A stretch of DNA of 14,470 nucleotides from Kiloniellales bacterium (GTDB lineage Bacteria; Pseudomonadota; Alphaproteobacteria; Kiloniellales; JAKSDN01), in contig JAKSDN010001265.1 of NCBI GenBank assembly GCA_022360075.1, positions 1 to 14,470 of the forward strand. The letters run 5' to 3'. Positions 6,821-14,204 of this stretch are shown in pieces (within the stretch, counting starts at the first letter, position 1; each line of letters begins with the position of its first letter). Both the position numbers and the translations under genes were made by a program. The notes under the pieces are model-generated. The model did not search any database, was not told where the DNA came from, and was given only the letters and a program-made list of their open reading frames with translations.

Positions 6821-9010
6821 ATGGTCAGCGAATGGAAATATCTTCGCCTCGAACGCGAGATGGAGGAACCTGAGGCGCACTGGCTGCGAACCGTGCTGGG
6901 CCGCAGGGGCCTGCGACCCGCAACGGTCGAACTGTCACAGCAAGCGGCCGTCTATCTGTACAAGTTCTATGGCGCGCGCTTCGGCGTGGCGAGCGCGACG
7001 CCTTCAGGCGGCGGTGAAGAACCGGTGAACGGGAGGCTGTCCAAAGTGCAGCTCAGTGCGCATCTTGCCAGCCTGGCCAGCCGGGTCCGGATGGGCCAGG
7101 AGACTTTCGAGGCGCTCCGAGACTTCGCTCAACGCTCGTCGCCCACCGGCACGGAGGCGTTCAATATCCTGATCGACGGCGAAGGCCTGGACTTTCCAAC
7201 CGCGGACGAGCTCGGGGAAGACCTTCGAGTCACCAATGTCGGGGTAGGTCTTCCGCCTGGGGAGCTTGCCGAGGGTGCAGTCGTCGACCCCGATGACAAC
7301 GAGGCTCGGCGCGAGCCCACGGATCTGACGGGTGACGAAGTGATCGTGGCGATCATTGACGACGGGATCGGCATCGCCAACGAGCGCTTCCGTCTCTCGC
7401 CCACTGAGACTCGCGTCGAGTACTTCTGGGACATGCAGGTGCCGCCGTCTGGAGCGAATTCGGTCGGTAGCACCAACGGGCAAGTGTTCTGCAAGCGCCA
7501 GATCGATAAGCTTTTGCAGAGGCACGATAGCTGCGATGAGGAGGTCTACCGGAAGCTCGGGTTGATCGACCACAGCCAACAGCGGCGCCAGCCGCTCAAG
7601 TTCCGCCGCTCCCATGGCACGCACGTCCTCGATGCTGCGGCGGGATTCGACTATCGCGATCCCAAGGCGAAAGCCGTTGCGGCGAAGCGCCCGATCATCG
7701 CGGTTCAGCTTCCTTCGGAGGTGATTGCCGAGAGGTCCGACGCCTTCACCGCCGACTGGCTGAAGCTGGCTCTAGACAAGATCCTGTATCTCGCCGACGT
7801 GCTCGCAAGCCGGATCGCCAACAAGAAAGGGGAGAAGAAGGCAAAGCCCTTGCCCATCGTAGTGAATTTCAGCTTTGGGACGATCGCCGGGCCTCACGAT
7901 GGGCAGGCGCCCATCGACAAGGCCGTGCGGAACTTCGTCCGGTGCTACAGGAGCCAGCACGGCAGTCCCGAATGCGAAGTGGTCATGCCTGCGGGTAACG
8001 GCTTCCAGTCGCGCACCATCGCCCGGCTCTTAGTCGGAGACAACGGCGAGATCGAGTCGCTTCCCTGGCGGGTACAACCTGACGACAAGACCTCCAGTTA
8101 CGTCCAAGTCTGGCTGCCAGAAAGCAATAGTGAGCAACAGCGCATCGCCGTCTCCCTGGTGCCACCGCGCGACAGGCCGCAACGTGTCGAGGAGACCAGG
8201 CTGGGCTATGCCCTGGACTGGGAGCTCGACGATACGATCCAGGCGCGGGTCTACCACCAGATCGTGAAGCGTCCGAACGGGCGTTTCCGGGAGCGTGTTG
8301 TCATCGCCATCCGCAGCACGGAATCGGACGGCGGCGAGCCCCGCGCTCCCTCGGGCCTCTGGGAGATTCGCATGCGCTCGACTGGCCTGGCCCCGGGCGA
8401 GAGGGTCGATGTCCGAATCCAGCGCGACGACTCCCTCATGGGTCAAAAGCGCACGGGCCGACAATCCTATTTCGACCACCCGGACTATGTACGCTTCGAG
8501 GAGCCGACCGGCCGCCTACGCTCGGACTGTTGCTACCTCCTCGACGATTGCGAGAAGGAGCGCGGTCCGGTGAGCCGCTGCGGGACTTTCAATGCCTATG
8601 CAACTGCATACGAGCCCCTGGTGGTCGGCGGCTATCGGAGGGCTGACGGCATCCCCGCCTCCTACACCGGCTCGGGCCCGACAACCTCGGGCAAGCCCGG
8701 ACCGGAGATCTCCGCGGTCACCGAAGATAGTCCCTCTCATCGAGGCGTGCTGGCGGCCGGGACCTACAGCGGATCGACCGTCGTCCAGAACGGCACCAGC
8801 GTCGCCGCACCGGCGATCACCCGCGTGCTCGCCGAGTGCTTTGGCGGCGGGCTCAACAGGGAAGATCTCGTTCAATCGATCCAGTCGACGGATCTCGCCG
8901 GCATAGAGGGACCACATGGTCCCTATCCGCCGCTTTGTCCGCCTCGGCAGGGCGCCGGGCGCTACTTCACCGACAAGCGGCCATCCTATCGCCGGCGCAT
9001 CGAAGACTGA
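6821..9010 (+). CDS. Subtilisin-family (S8) serine peptidase, large, without signal peptide
   Basis: This 729-aa protein has a complete S8 catalytic set. Asp180 lies in VAIIDDGIGIANERF, His265 in RSHGTHVLDAAAG, oxyanion-hole Asn393 in VVMPAGNGF, and Ser660 in NGTSVAAPAITR. The Asp-His spacing is about 85 residues, much longer than in classical subtilisins, and about 267 residues separate Asn393 from Ser660, so the domain carries large insertions. Residues 1-170 are an unassigned, mainly helical N-terminal region that may serve as a prodomain or targeting segment. No signal peptide is visible, unlike the S1 proteases further on, so it is probably cytoplasmic or exported in a non-classical way. 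ATG 6821 is preceded by GAGGAGC and lies 4 nt after the stop of the haloperoxidase-like gene. A strong terminator-like hairpin follows at 9043-9072. The substrate is unknown. Confidence 0.93.
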   Translation: MVSEWKYLRLEREMEEPEAHWLRTVLGRRGLRPATVELSQQAAVYLYKFYGARFGVASATPSGGGEEPVNGRLSKVQLSAHLASLASRVRMGQETFEALRDFAQRSSPTGTEAFNILIDGEGLDFPTADELGEDLRVTNVGVGLPPGELAEGAVVDPDDNEARREPTDLTGDEVIVAIIDDGIGIANERFRLSPTETRVEYFWDMQVPPSGANSVGSTNGQVFCKRQIDKLLQRHDSCDEEVYRKLGLIDHSQQRRQPLKFRRSHGTHVLDAAAGFDYRDPKAKAVAAKRPIIAVQLPSEVIAERSDAFTADWLKLALDKILYLADVLASRIANKKGEKKAKPLPIVVNFSFGTIAGPHDGQAPIDKAVRNFVRCYRSQHGSPECEVVMPAGNGFQSRTIARLLVGDNGEIESLPWRVQPDDKTSSYVQVWLPESNSEQQRIAVSLVPPRDRPQRVEETRLGYALDWELDDTIQARVYHQIVKRPNGRFRERVVIAIRSTESDGGEPRAPSGLWEIRMRSTGLAPGERVDVRIQRDDSLMGQKRTGRQSYFDHPDYVRFEEPTGRLRSDCCYLLDDCEKERGPVSRCGTFNAYATAYEPLVVGGYRRADGIPASYTGSGPTTSGKPGPEISAVTEDSPSHRGVLAAGTYSGSTVVQNGTSVAAPAITRVLAECFGGGLNREDLVQSIQSTDLAGIEGPHGPYPPLCPPRQGAGRYFTDKRPSYRRRIED

Positions 9011-9042
9011 CGCCGCCGGGTCCAAGTGACCTCCCGCCAACT

Positions 9043-9080
9043 GGCCGGTGTCCTCGAGGGAGGACGCCGGCCGCTTTCTG
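9043..9080 (+). terminator. Terminator-like hairpin after the S8 peptidase gene
   Basis: GGCCGGTGTCCTC (9043-9055) pairs with GAGGACGCCGGCC (9060-9072) across 13 bp with one G-T pair and a 4-nt GAGG loop. The short T-containing tail GCTTTCTG follows. It lies 33 nt after the S8 stop codon and probably ends the first transcription unit, at least partly. Confidence 0.7.
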
Positions 9081-9452
9081 CCAGGACCGCGTCGCCCAGT
9101 CCGCCGTCGGCCTCACGATTTCACGAAGTCTTAATCCTCCACTCACGCGCAACTTGCACTGACTTGACGCCGCTTTCGTAGCTTCGCGGCATCGCCCGAA
9201 CGCGCATTCGGCGCAGGCGATCAGAGACCGGAGCGCATCGGTCCGGTGAAGCGAGATGATTGGCGATACGCAAAAAGCAAGGCCGCGGACCCAGAGTTTC
9301 CTCCCTGTGCGACTCGAAGAGCGCCCGGCCGGTGGCCCGAGTGTTGGCCGCGAGACGGGCGCTCTTCCGTCTTTTCGGACGCGCGCGGGCACAGGATCTC
9401 GAGGTCGATTTGCCATCAAACCGAGGATTCCAAGCGAAACGAGGAGAGAACA
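9081..9452 (+). promoter_or_regulatory. Long untranslated/promoter region before the lipoprotein gene
   Basis: I see no gene here. The region should hold the promoter of the second transcription unit, but no convincing -35/-10 pair stands out; TTGCAC at 9154-9159 with TAGCTT at 9179-9184 is a weak option with a 19-bp spacer. A perfect 12-bp inverted repeat, GAAGAGCGCCCG (9316-9327) with CGGGCGCTCTTC (9356-9367), encloses 28 nt and is followed by a T-rich stretch. It could be a leader structure or an attenuator about 85 nt before the start codon. The open frame running in from 9246 is Arg/Pro-rich and not translated, in my view. Confidence 0.4.
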
Positions 9453-10634
9453 ATGAACTCCCAGAGACAGCCCCGTCGCTCGCCGGGCAAAGCTGAACTC
9501 AAGCGTCATCTGCAGCTCGTGGCCAGCACCGGACTCACTGTGGCCCTGTGCGCTTGCAGCGGACTGACCGACCCCTACTTGTCTGTGCCTTCGCCAGTGC
9601 CAAGCAGTCCGACATTCGCAGAAGCCAAGGTTATCGCGCGGACGGCGAATGACGCCCTCATGGAAAAGCTGGAGGATCTCGAGAGCTTCGACCTGGCGAC
9701 CGGCACCCTGCTCGTCGGCTCCGGCCTAGCCGGGGTGGCCGCCGGCCTCTACGACGCCGGACTCAATGTCATTTACGGTGCCGGATTGGCCGGCGGATCG
9801 GCCCAGGCCGGCCGCTCCTTCTTGCCGTTCCAAACGCGCAAGGAGGTCTACGTCGCGGGCTCGGGTGCGATCACCTGCGCCATTACCGCGATCAGTCTCG
9901 GCGTGCCGGACAATCCCGCGGCGCCCGGCACCGGCGTGGCGCGGACGAGCAGCGCGACAAGGGTGGTTACCCGAGGACAACTCGGCGCATCAGCGGACGC
10001 CTTACGTAGGCTGGCCGCCGGCGGAGTCCTTGTGCCGGCAGCGAGCGGGCGTGCCGCGACTCCCAGCAACTTCATCGGCCTGCGGGCTCGATCGTCGAAC
10101 ATGGAGAGCATGGCAACACTGTCCTCCGACGCCAACGCCAAGGCACGGGCCGAAGTCTCGGCCGAGCTGACCAAGGCGCTCGCCAACACCTCCGAAGAAA
10201 GTCGGACCGCGGCGCGGGAGCTCGCTGACCGCATCGATGCGGCAATCGCCATGCGGGGCGAGCGCCTGCTACTGGCGACGGAGGCGATCGTCAATGTCGT
10301 GAACCAAAAGATCGTAGCGGCTCCGATCACGCCGGAAGCAGCCCTGGAAGCCGCTCAGAACCACATCACGGAGATCCAGAACCAGATCAAGGAGAAGGCT
10401 GACGAGACCAAGGACAAGGCGGACAAGACCGAGGCCGACGCGAAAGTGACGAAAGAGGTGCTCGATCGCACGGCCGACAAGTCAAGTGCCGACCCGGATG
10501 TCGTGAAGGAAGCCCGAGACACCGCTCAGGAAGTCGAAACGGCGCAAAGCAACGCCGAGAGCATCCAGAGCCAGGTCGCCGTCGTCCTGGCCCGCGTCGA
10601 GGTGCCGACCGACTGCCTGGGAGGACTGAGGTAG
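9453..10634 (+). CDS. Putative outer-membrane lipoprotein with glycine-rich hydrophobic segment and charged helical C-terminus
   Basis: I do not recognise this 393-aa protein as a named family. ATG 9453 is preceded by GAGGAGAG and gives a lipoprotein signal: a basic start, a hydrophobic stretch (VASTGLTVAL) and the lipobox Leu32-Cys33-Ala34-Cys35. Cys35 would be lipidated, and Ser at +2 favours outer-membrane sorting. Residues about 84-123 (TLLVGSGLAGVAAGLYDAGL and following) are rich in Gly and small hydrophobic residues, like a glycine zipper, and could insert into or associate with a membrane. Residues about 285-380 are a Lys/Glu/Asp/Ala-rich helix, probably coiled coil. It is the first gene of the second unit; the S1 protease gene follows after 68 nt. 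It may be a membrane anchor, scaffold, inhibitor or substrate for the neighbouring proteases; none of these is demonstrated. An upstream extension to 9246 is unlikely. Confidence 0.8.
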   Translation: MNSQRQPRRSPGKAELKRHLQLVASTGLTVALCACSGLTDPYLSVPSPVPSSPTFAEAKVIARTANDALMEKLEDLESFDLATGTLLVGSGLAGVAAGLYDAGLNVIYGAGLAGGSAQAGRSFLPFQTRKEVYVAGSGAITCAITAISLGVPDNPAAPGTGVARTSSATRVVTRGQLGASADALRRLAAGGVLVPAASGRAATPSNFIGLRARSSNMESMATLSSDANAKARAEVSAELTKALANTSEESRTAARELADRIDAAIAMRGERLLLATEAIVNVVNQKIVAAPITPEAALEAAQNHITEIQNQIKEKADETKDKADKTEADAKVTKEVLDRTADKSSADPDVVKEARDTAQEVETAQSNAESIQSQVAVVLARVEVPTDCLGGLR

Positions 10635-10702
10635 CCCCCGAGGCAGAGGGCCGATTGGCCGTCCGCGACCAGCTCCACAACTCGAACCGGGAAGAAGAGA
10701 AG

Positions 10703-12616
10703 ATGGCGAAGAACCAGGATCGCAAGGCTGCCACAGATCGCCGCGCAGCACGTCGTCGAAAGCAACAGGTCTCTCGGTCTTGCACGGGCGGGTCAATGGC
10801 GGGACCCGGAAGGCCGCCGCGTCGCGACCGCAACTCCTGCGCCCGGCGACGGCTGTCCGCCTTGGCTCGTCTCGTCCCCTTGGGGTGTGCGGTGACCGGA
10901 CTTGTCCTTTTGCTCGGCGTCCCGGCATGGGCGCAGCGAGAGATTCCGGCGCCAGGCGACGGCCTGGGCGGAGTATCCATGATCTGTCCACCGATCAATG
11001 AGCTCTGTCCCGGGACGGAGAGGTTGCTGCCCCCTCCCTTGGTGCCGATCGACGATGAGTCGCTCGCGGACATCCGCAGAATGCTTGAAAGACACCATGT
11101 TCCGGCATTCTACGTCGGAGCGAGCGAACCGCAGCGACAACGACCCGGGGCGAAGCCGTCGTCTTCGGTGCGGCGTCCCTTGGCCGTCCTCGGCTCTCAG
11201 GCCACTTCGAGCTATCAGAGAGAACTCGATTTTTGGGAAGGCTTGCCCGAGGCCTTCAAGGACAGGACGGCAGATGCCGGCCTCATCAAATTGCAGGCCT
11301 TCACCGAGCCGAACTCGCCGGCCTTCGACTGGAGCAAGCTGTCGAGCGCGCGCGAAGTCGCCTATCTCAAGTTGCTGCGGGAGGGCCGTTCGCTGGACTC
11401 GGTCGGCTACCTGGCGCCTCGGCAAGTCGCGGCGGTCGATCGAGAAGAGTTGGCCCGTAGCGCCGGGCTGGCCGCGGGGCGCGCCTCCCGAATCGAGGTG
11501 TTCCCGGTCGCCGTCGATGGTCAGGCGGTAGCGATGATTCCCAACATCGAGGAAGGCGCCGATTGGATTGTCGGCGGCGAGGTCGTTCCCGAGGTGCCAC
11601 CCGGCGTCCTGCCGGCGATCGGCGACGCCGTACCGCCGCTGGTGGCGATCGAGACGCCTGGTACGGGTGTCGCGGATGACCCATCACCGCTGATGAAGTT
11701 CGGAGATCCGGTCGGCTCGACCGATCCTAACGACCTGCCGCGCAATGAGAACGAGCCGCGGCTTGAGGACGCTCGGGATCCAAACCAGAGAGGAGAGGCT
11801 TGCGGCTCGGCCGGCGACCAACTGGATTGCTACCTGCCGACAGTCGCATTGCACGACCGCTGGCGGACCTACTGCTCCGGTGCCTTGATCTCCAGCCGGT
11901 GGGTGCTGACCGCTGCCCACTGCCTTTGCGCCTCCCAGGCGACGCACATCACTGTCGGCAACGAAACGCCCACGGGCCTTGGAAGAAGGTCCTCGGCCAG
12001 CGTTTCGGTCAGTCTCGGGAATCGCGTTGAGTTCATTCACGACGGCTTCTGCGCCGCGTTCGAGAACGCGCCCGAGTCGACCGAGACCTTCGCGTTGGGC
12101 GATCTAGCGCTGGTGCAGCTCACAAATGCGCTCTTGCCGGGCGATGCCGATCCCTTCGCCACGATCGGCCAATTGTCTCAGGCACGAGATAGCCGTGTGC
12201 TTGAAATCGCCGGCTTCGGGGCTCGGGAGGACGACCGTTGGGGAGGTGAGAAGTACGTCAGCGGCATCGCGGTCTCCTCCGCCACCTGCGAGGCGGACGG
12301 CGAAGACCAACGGCAGGACAGCGACCGCTTCGGCTGCGTGGCAGGTCGGGAGCTGGTCGCTATCGACCGGGAATTGCGGTCGGACAGCTGCCATGGCGAC
12401 AGCGGCGCACCGGCCTACGCCAGGCTCGAGGACGGCGGAATGGTTCTCATTGCGCTCGTTTCTCGCGGCCTATCGCGGGAATGCGGGCCTGGCGGAATCT
12501 ATGCCCTGGTCGTGACGGACGCTGTCCGTACCTGGATCCGGAGCCATGCCTCAACGGCAAGACTCTCGGAAGACGCCGCCGCCTTGGCGGCCGATTTTTC
12601 CCGCAAAGCACTCTAA
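10703..12616 (+). CDS. Exported trypsin-like (S1) serine protease with a long N-terminal extension
   Basis: This 637-aa protein ends in a chymotrypsin-fold domain (residues about 380-625). The triad is complete: His406 in LTAAHC, Asp467 in GDLALVQL and Ser567 in DSCHGDSGAP. Asp561, six residues before the serine, is the trypsin S1-pocket position and predicts cleavage after Arg or Lys. Residues about 50-77 (LARLVPLGCAVTGLVLLLGV, then PAWA) form a signal peptide behind an unusually long Arg-rich head. ATG 10703 follows GAAGAAGAGAAG; an in-frame ATG at 10796 would give a more normal head, and a TTG at 10655 is less likely. Residues 78-380 match nothing I recognise and end in a Pro/Asp/Asn-rich linker. 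The usual Ile-Val-Gly-Gly mature end is not just before the domain; an IVGG occurs at residue 289, about 117 residues before His406 instead of about 40. The second S1 gene follows after 14 nt. Confidence 0.88.
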   Translation: MAKNQDRKAATDRRAARRRKQQVSRSCTGGSMAGPGRPPRRDRNSCARRRLSALARLVPLGCAVTGLVLLLGVPAWAQREIPAPGDGLGGVSMICPPINELCPGTERLLPPPLVPIDDESLADIRRMLERHHVPAFYVGASEPQRQRPGAKPSSSVRRPLAVLGSQATSSYQRELDFWEGLPEAFKDRTADAGLIKLQAFTEPNSPAFDWSKLSSAREVAYLKLLREGRSLDSVGYLAPRQVAAVDREELARSAGLAAGRASRIEVFPVAVDGQAVAMIPNIEEGADWIVGGEVVPEVPPGVLPAIGDAVPPLVAIETPGTGVADDPSPLMKFGDPVGSTDPNDLPRNENEPRLEDARDPNQRGEACGSAGDQLDCYLPTVALHDRWRTYCSGALISSRWVLTAAHCLCASQATHITVGNETPTGLGRRSSASVSVSLGNRVEFIHDGFCAAFENAPESTETFALGDLALVQLTNALLPGDADPFATIGQLSQARDSRVLEIAGFGAREDDRWGGEKYVSGIAVSSATCEADGEDQRQDSDRFGCVAGRELVAIDRELRSDSCHGDSGAPAYARLEDGGMVLIALVSRGLSRECGPGGIYALVVTDAVRTWIRSHASTARLSEDAAALAADFSRKAL

Positions 12617-12630
12617 CCTAGGAGGTTTCG

Positions 12631-13635
12631 ATGCGCTCCACAGCTCTCTTGTCCATTGTCAGTTGCTGGATCATCGTTGCATTCGCCATCGATGCAGTGG
12701 CTCAGACGGACACCAGACGCGCGCGCGCTGCGCAGATGGACAATGCGCGCACCGGTATCAGTACGATGCAGGCCCGCGGCGCCGCTCCGGCAGAGATGGC
12801 GCGCAATGCACCGCGGATCATCAACGGCGATCCGGTTTCTCAAAAAGACCGAGATTGGGCCTGGGCCGTCTCGCTGCAGAGAGACGGCCGGCACATCTGT
12901 GGCGGGTCGCTGGTCTCGCCCAACATCCGCAACGGCGTGTTGATTGGCTGGCGGGACGACCACAAGGAGGCCACTTGGGCGGTCACCGCGGCCCACTGCG
13001 TTACCGACAACGCCGGCCAGGCTGAGGCGGCTACCCGCTTCTTGGCGACCAGCGGCAACGTATCCCTGATCTCGCCAGATCGCGTTGCACAGAAGGTGGT
13101 GACGATCGCTGTCCACGAGGACTACGATCCGGTGACTTTCCGCAACGACATTGCGCTGCTCAAGCTCGAGTCGGTGGACTCGATTCCGGACGGTGCACGT
13201 CGTACTTCGATACCATTGGCCGATCCGCTCGACCGTATCTGGCTTTACCAGGATTATGCCGCTATGACGGTTGCCGGCTGGGGCCGCACCGAGGATTCCT
13301 TCATGTCCGAGATTCTCGAACGCGTCTTGGTGCCCTATGTCGACCGCTCCACCTGCCAAGAGGCCTATGATGACTACGGCGCGTCGATCGAGCCAGGCAT
13401 GTTCTGCGCCGGCTACAGCACCGGCGGCTATGACTCATGCCAAGGCGACAGCGGTGGCAGTGTCTTTTTCCGTCCGGCGCGAGCCTTCGGCGACCCGGCC
13501 GATAGACCGTTGCTAGCCGGAGTGGTGAGCTGGGGTATCGGCTGTGCCCTGAACGGCCTTTACGGCGTCTACACCAACGTCTTGGCGTTCCGCACCTGGC
13601 TGGAGCGGACCGTCCTCAAGGCCGAACAAGGCTGA
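12631..13635 (+). CDS. Exported trypsin-like (S1) serine protease, classical zymogen form
   Basis: This is a 334-aa secreted or periplasmic protease. AGGAGGT sits 4 nt before ATG 12631, a near-perfect ribosome binding site. The signal peptide ends IDAVA, with likely cleavage after Ala24, and is followed by a propeptide of about 38 residues. The activation site is Arg62|Ile63-Ile-Asn-Gly, as in animal trypsinogens. The triad is His122 (VTAAHC), Asp173 (NDIALLKL) and Ser274 (DSCQGDSGGS). Asp268, Gly in VVSWGIGC and Gly in LYGVYTNV build a trypsin-type pocket for Arg/Lys. Cysteines 90/123, 242/259 and 270/305 occupy the three conserved chymotrypsin-family disulfide positions, which fits folding in the periplasm or outside. 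It is the last gene of the unit, and a hairpin at 13664-13698 follows. It could be activated by itself or by the preceding protease, since both are predicted to cut after Arg. Confidence 0.95.
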   Translation: MRSTALLSIVSCWIIVAFAIDAVAQTDTRRARAAQMDNARTGISTMQARGAAPAEMARNAPRIINGDPVSQKDRDWAWAVSLQRDGRHICGGSLVSPNIRNGVLIGWRDDHKEATWAVTAAHCVTDNAGQAEAATRFLATSGNVSLISPDRVAQKVVTIAVHEDYDPVTFRNDIALLKLESVDSIPDGARRTSIPLADPLDRIWLYQDYAAMTVAGWGRTEDSFMSEILERVLVPYVDRSTCQEAYDDYGASIEPGMFCAGYSTGGYDSCQGDSGGSVFFRPARAFGDPADRPLLAGVVSWGIGCALNGLYGVYTNVLAFRTWLERTVLKAEQG

Positions 13636-13663
13636 AGGACAACGATTCAAACGATCTCTGCAG

Positions 13664-13698
13664 GCTGGACCGGCGCATCCACCAGACGCCGGTCCAGC
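13664..13698 (+). terminator. Terminator-like hairpin after the second trypsin-like gene
   Basis: GCTGGACCGGCG (13664-13675) and CGCCGGTCCAGC (13687-13698) form a perfect 12-bp stem with an 11-nt loop, 28 nt after the stop codon. No T-run follows, so it may work with Rho or mainly protect the transcript end. Confidence 0.6.
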
Positions 13699-14055
13699 GA
13701 CTCTCGGGCTCATCGTTTCCTCGGTTACGGGTTTCGTGTCTTGTTCGTCAGCGAGTTACGGTCCGTTCTGGCCGAGAATCGCTTATTCCGCCTGTGAAAG
13801 CTAAGCCGTTGATTTGTTCGGTTGCGAGGACGGGATTTGGATTTCATAGACTCTTCCGCATAGCAGGGCTCCGCATCAGAAACATCGAATGAAGACGGGT
13901 TTCAGGAGCGGTACTTGATCGCTCGCCACTCTTCGGCGCGCCGGGACCGCTGCCGCAAAGGTTCAATTCAGCGAAAGCCACCCAGCCCCAACTGATCCCA
14001 AAGGATCGTTAATCTTGTGAATGCCCCCTGTCCCTTGGTTCCCCACCGCTCCGTT

Positions 14056-14095
14056 CTCTGAAGAGTTGGAGCCTTCGGCAAACCCGGGGCGGTCC
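14056..14095 (+). repeat. 40-bp dispersed direct repeat, copy 2
   Basis: This stretch matches 3337-3376 in the same orientation at 36 of 40 positions, with the core CGGCAAACCCGGGGCGGT. Together the two copies enclose about 10.7 kb that contain the SARP-type regulator and all five cassette genes, with no housekeeping gene inside. Confidence 0.7.
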
Positions 14096-14204
14096 ATGCG
14101 TGAGAACCTCGATGAGGCAAGCGTGAAGGCATGGAGGATTTCGGGCCGTTTCAATGGGAGAGGCATGCAGGCGTCGCGGGCAACCGGCATTTCTCCATCC
14201 CCTC

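Larger units (their letters stand above)
13636..14204. other. Intergenic region with terminator and repeat remnants
   Basis: No gene is supported in these 569 bases between the last protease gene and the end of the dehydrogenase gene, which are convergent. It contains the hairpin at 13664-13698, a small GATCC-CAAA-GGATC stem (13994-14007), and the second copy of the 40-bp repeat at 14056-14095. The stretch 14015-14045, just before that repeat copy, has the look of a repeat-element end, but I cannot name it. Confidence 0.65.

Noticed and set aside
9246..9452. Upstream extension of the lipoprotein gene
   Set aside because: It would put about 69 Arg/Pro-rich residues before a clear lipoprotein signal, and the good ribosome binding site is just before 9453.
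10655..10702. TTG start for the first S1 protease
   Set aside because: ATG 10703 has a better-placed purine-rich site, and the extension only lengthens an already long head before the signal peptide.
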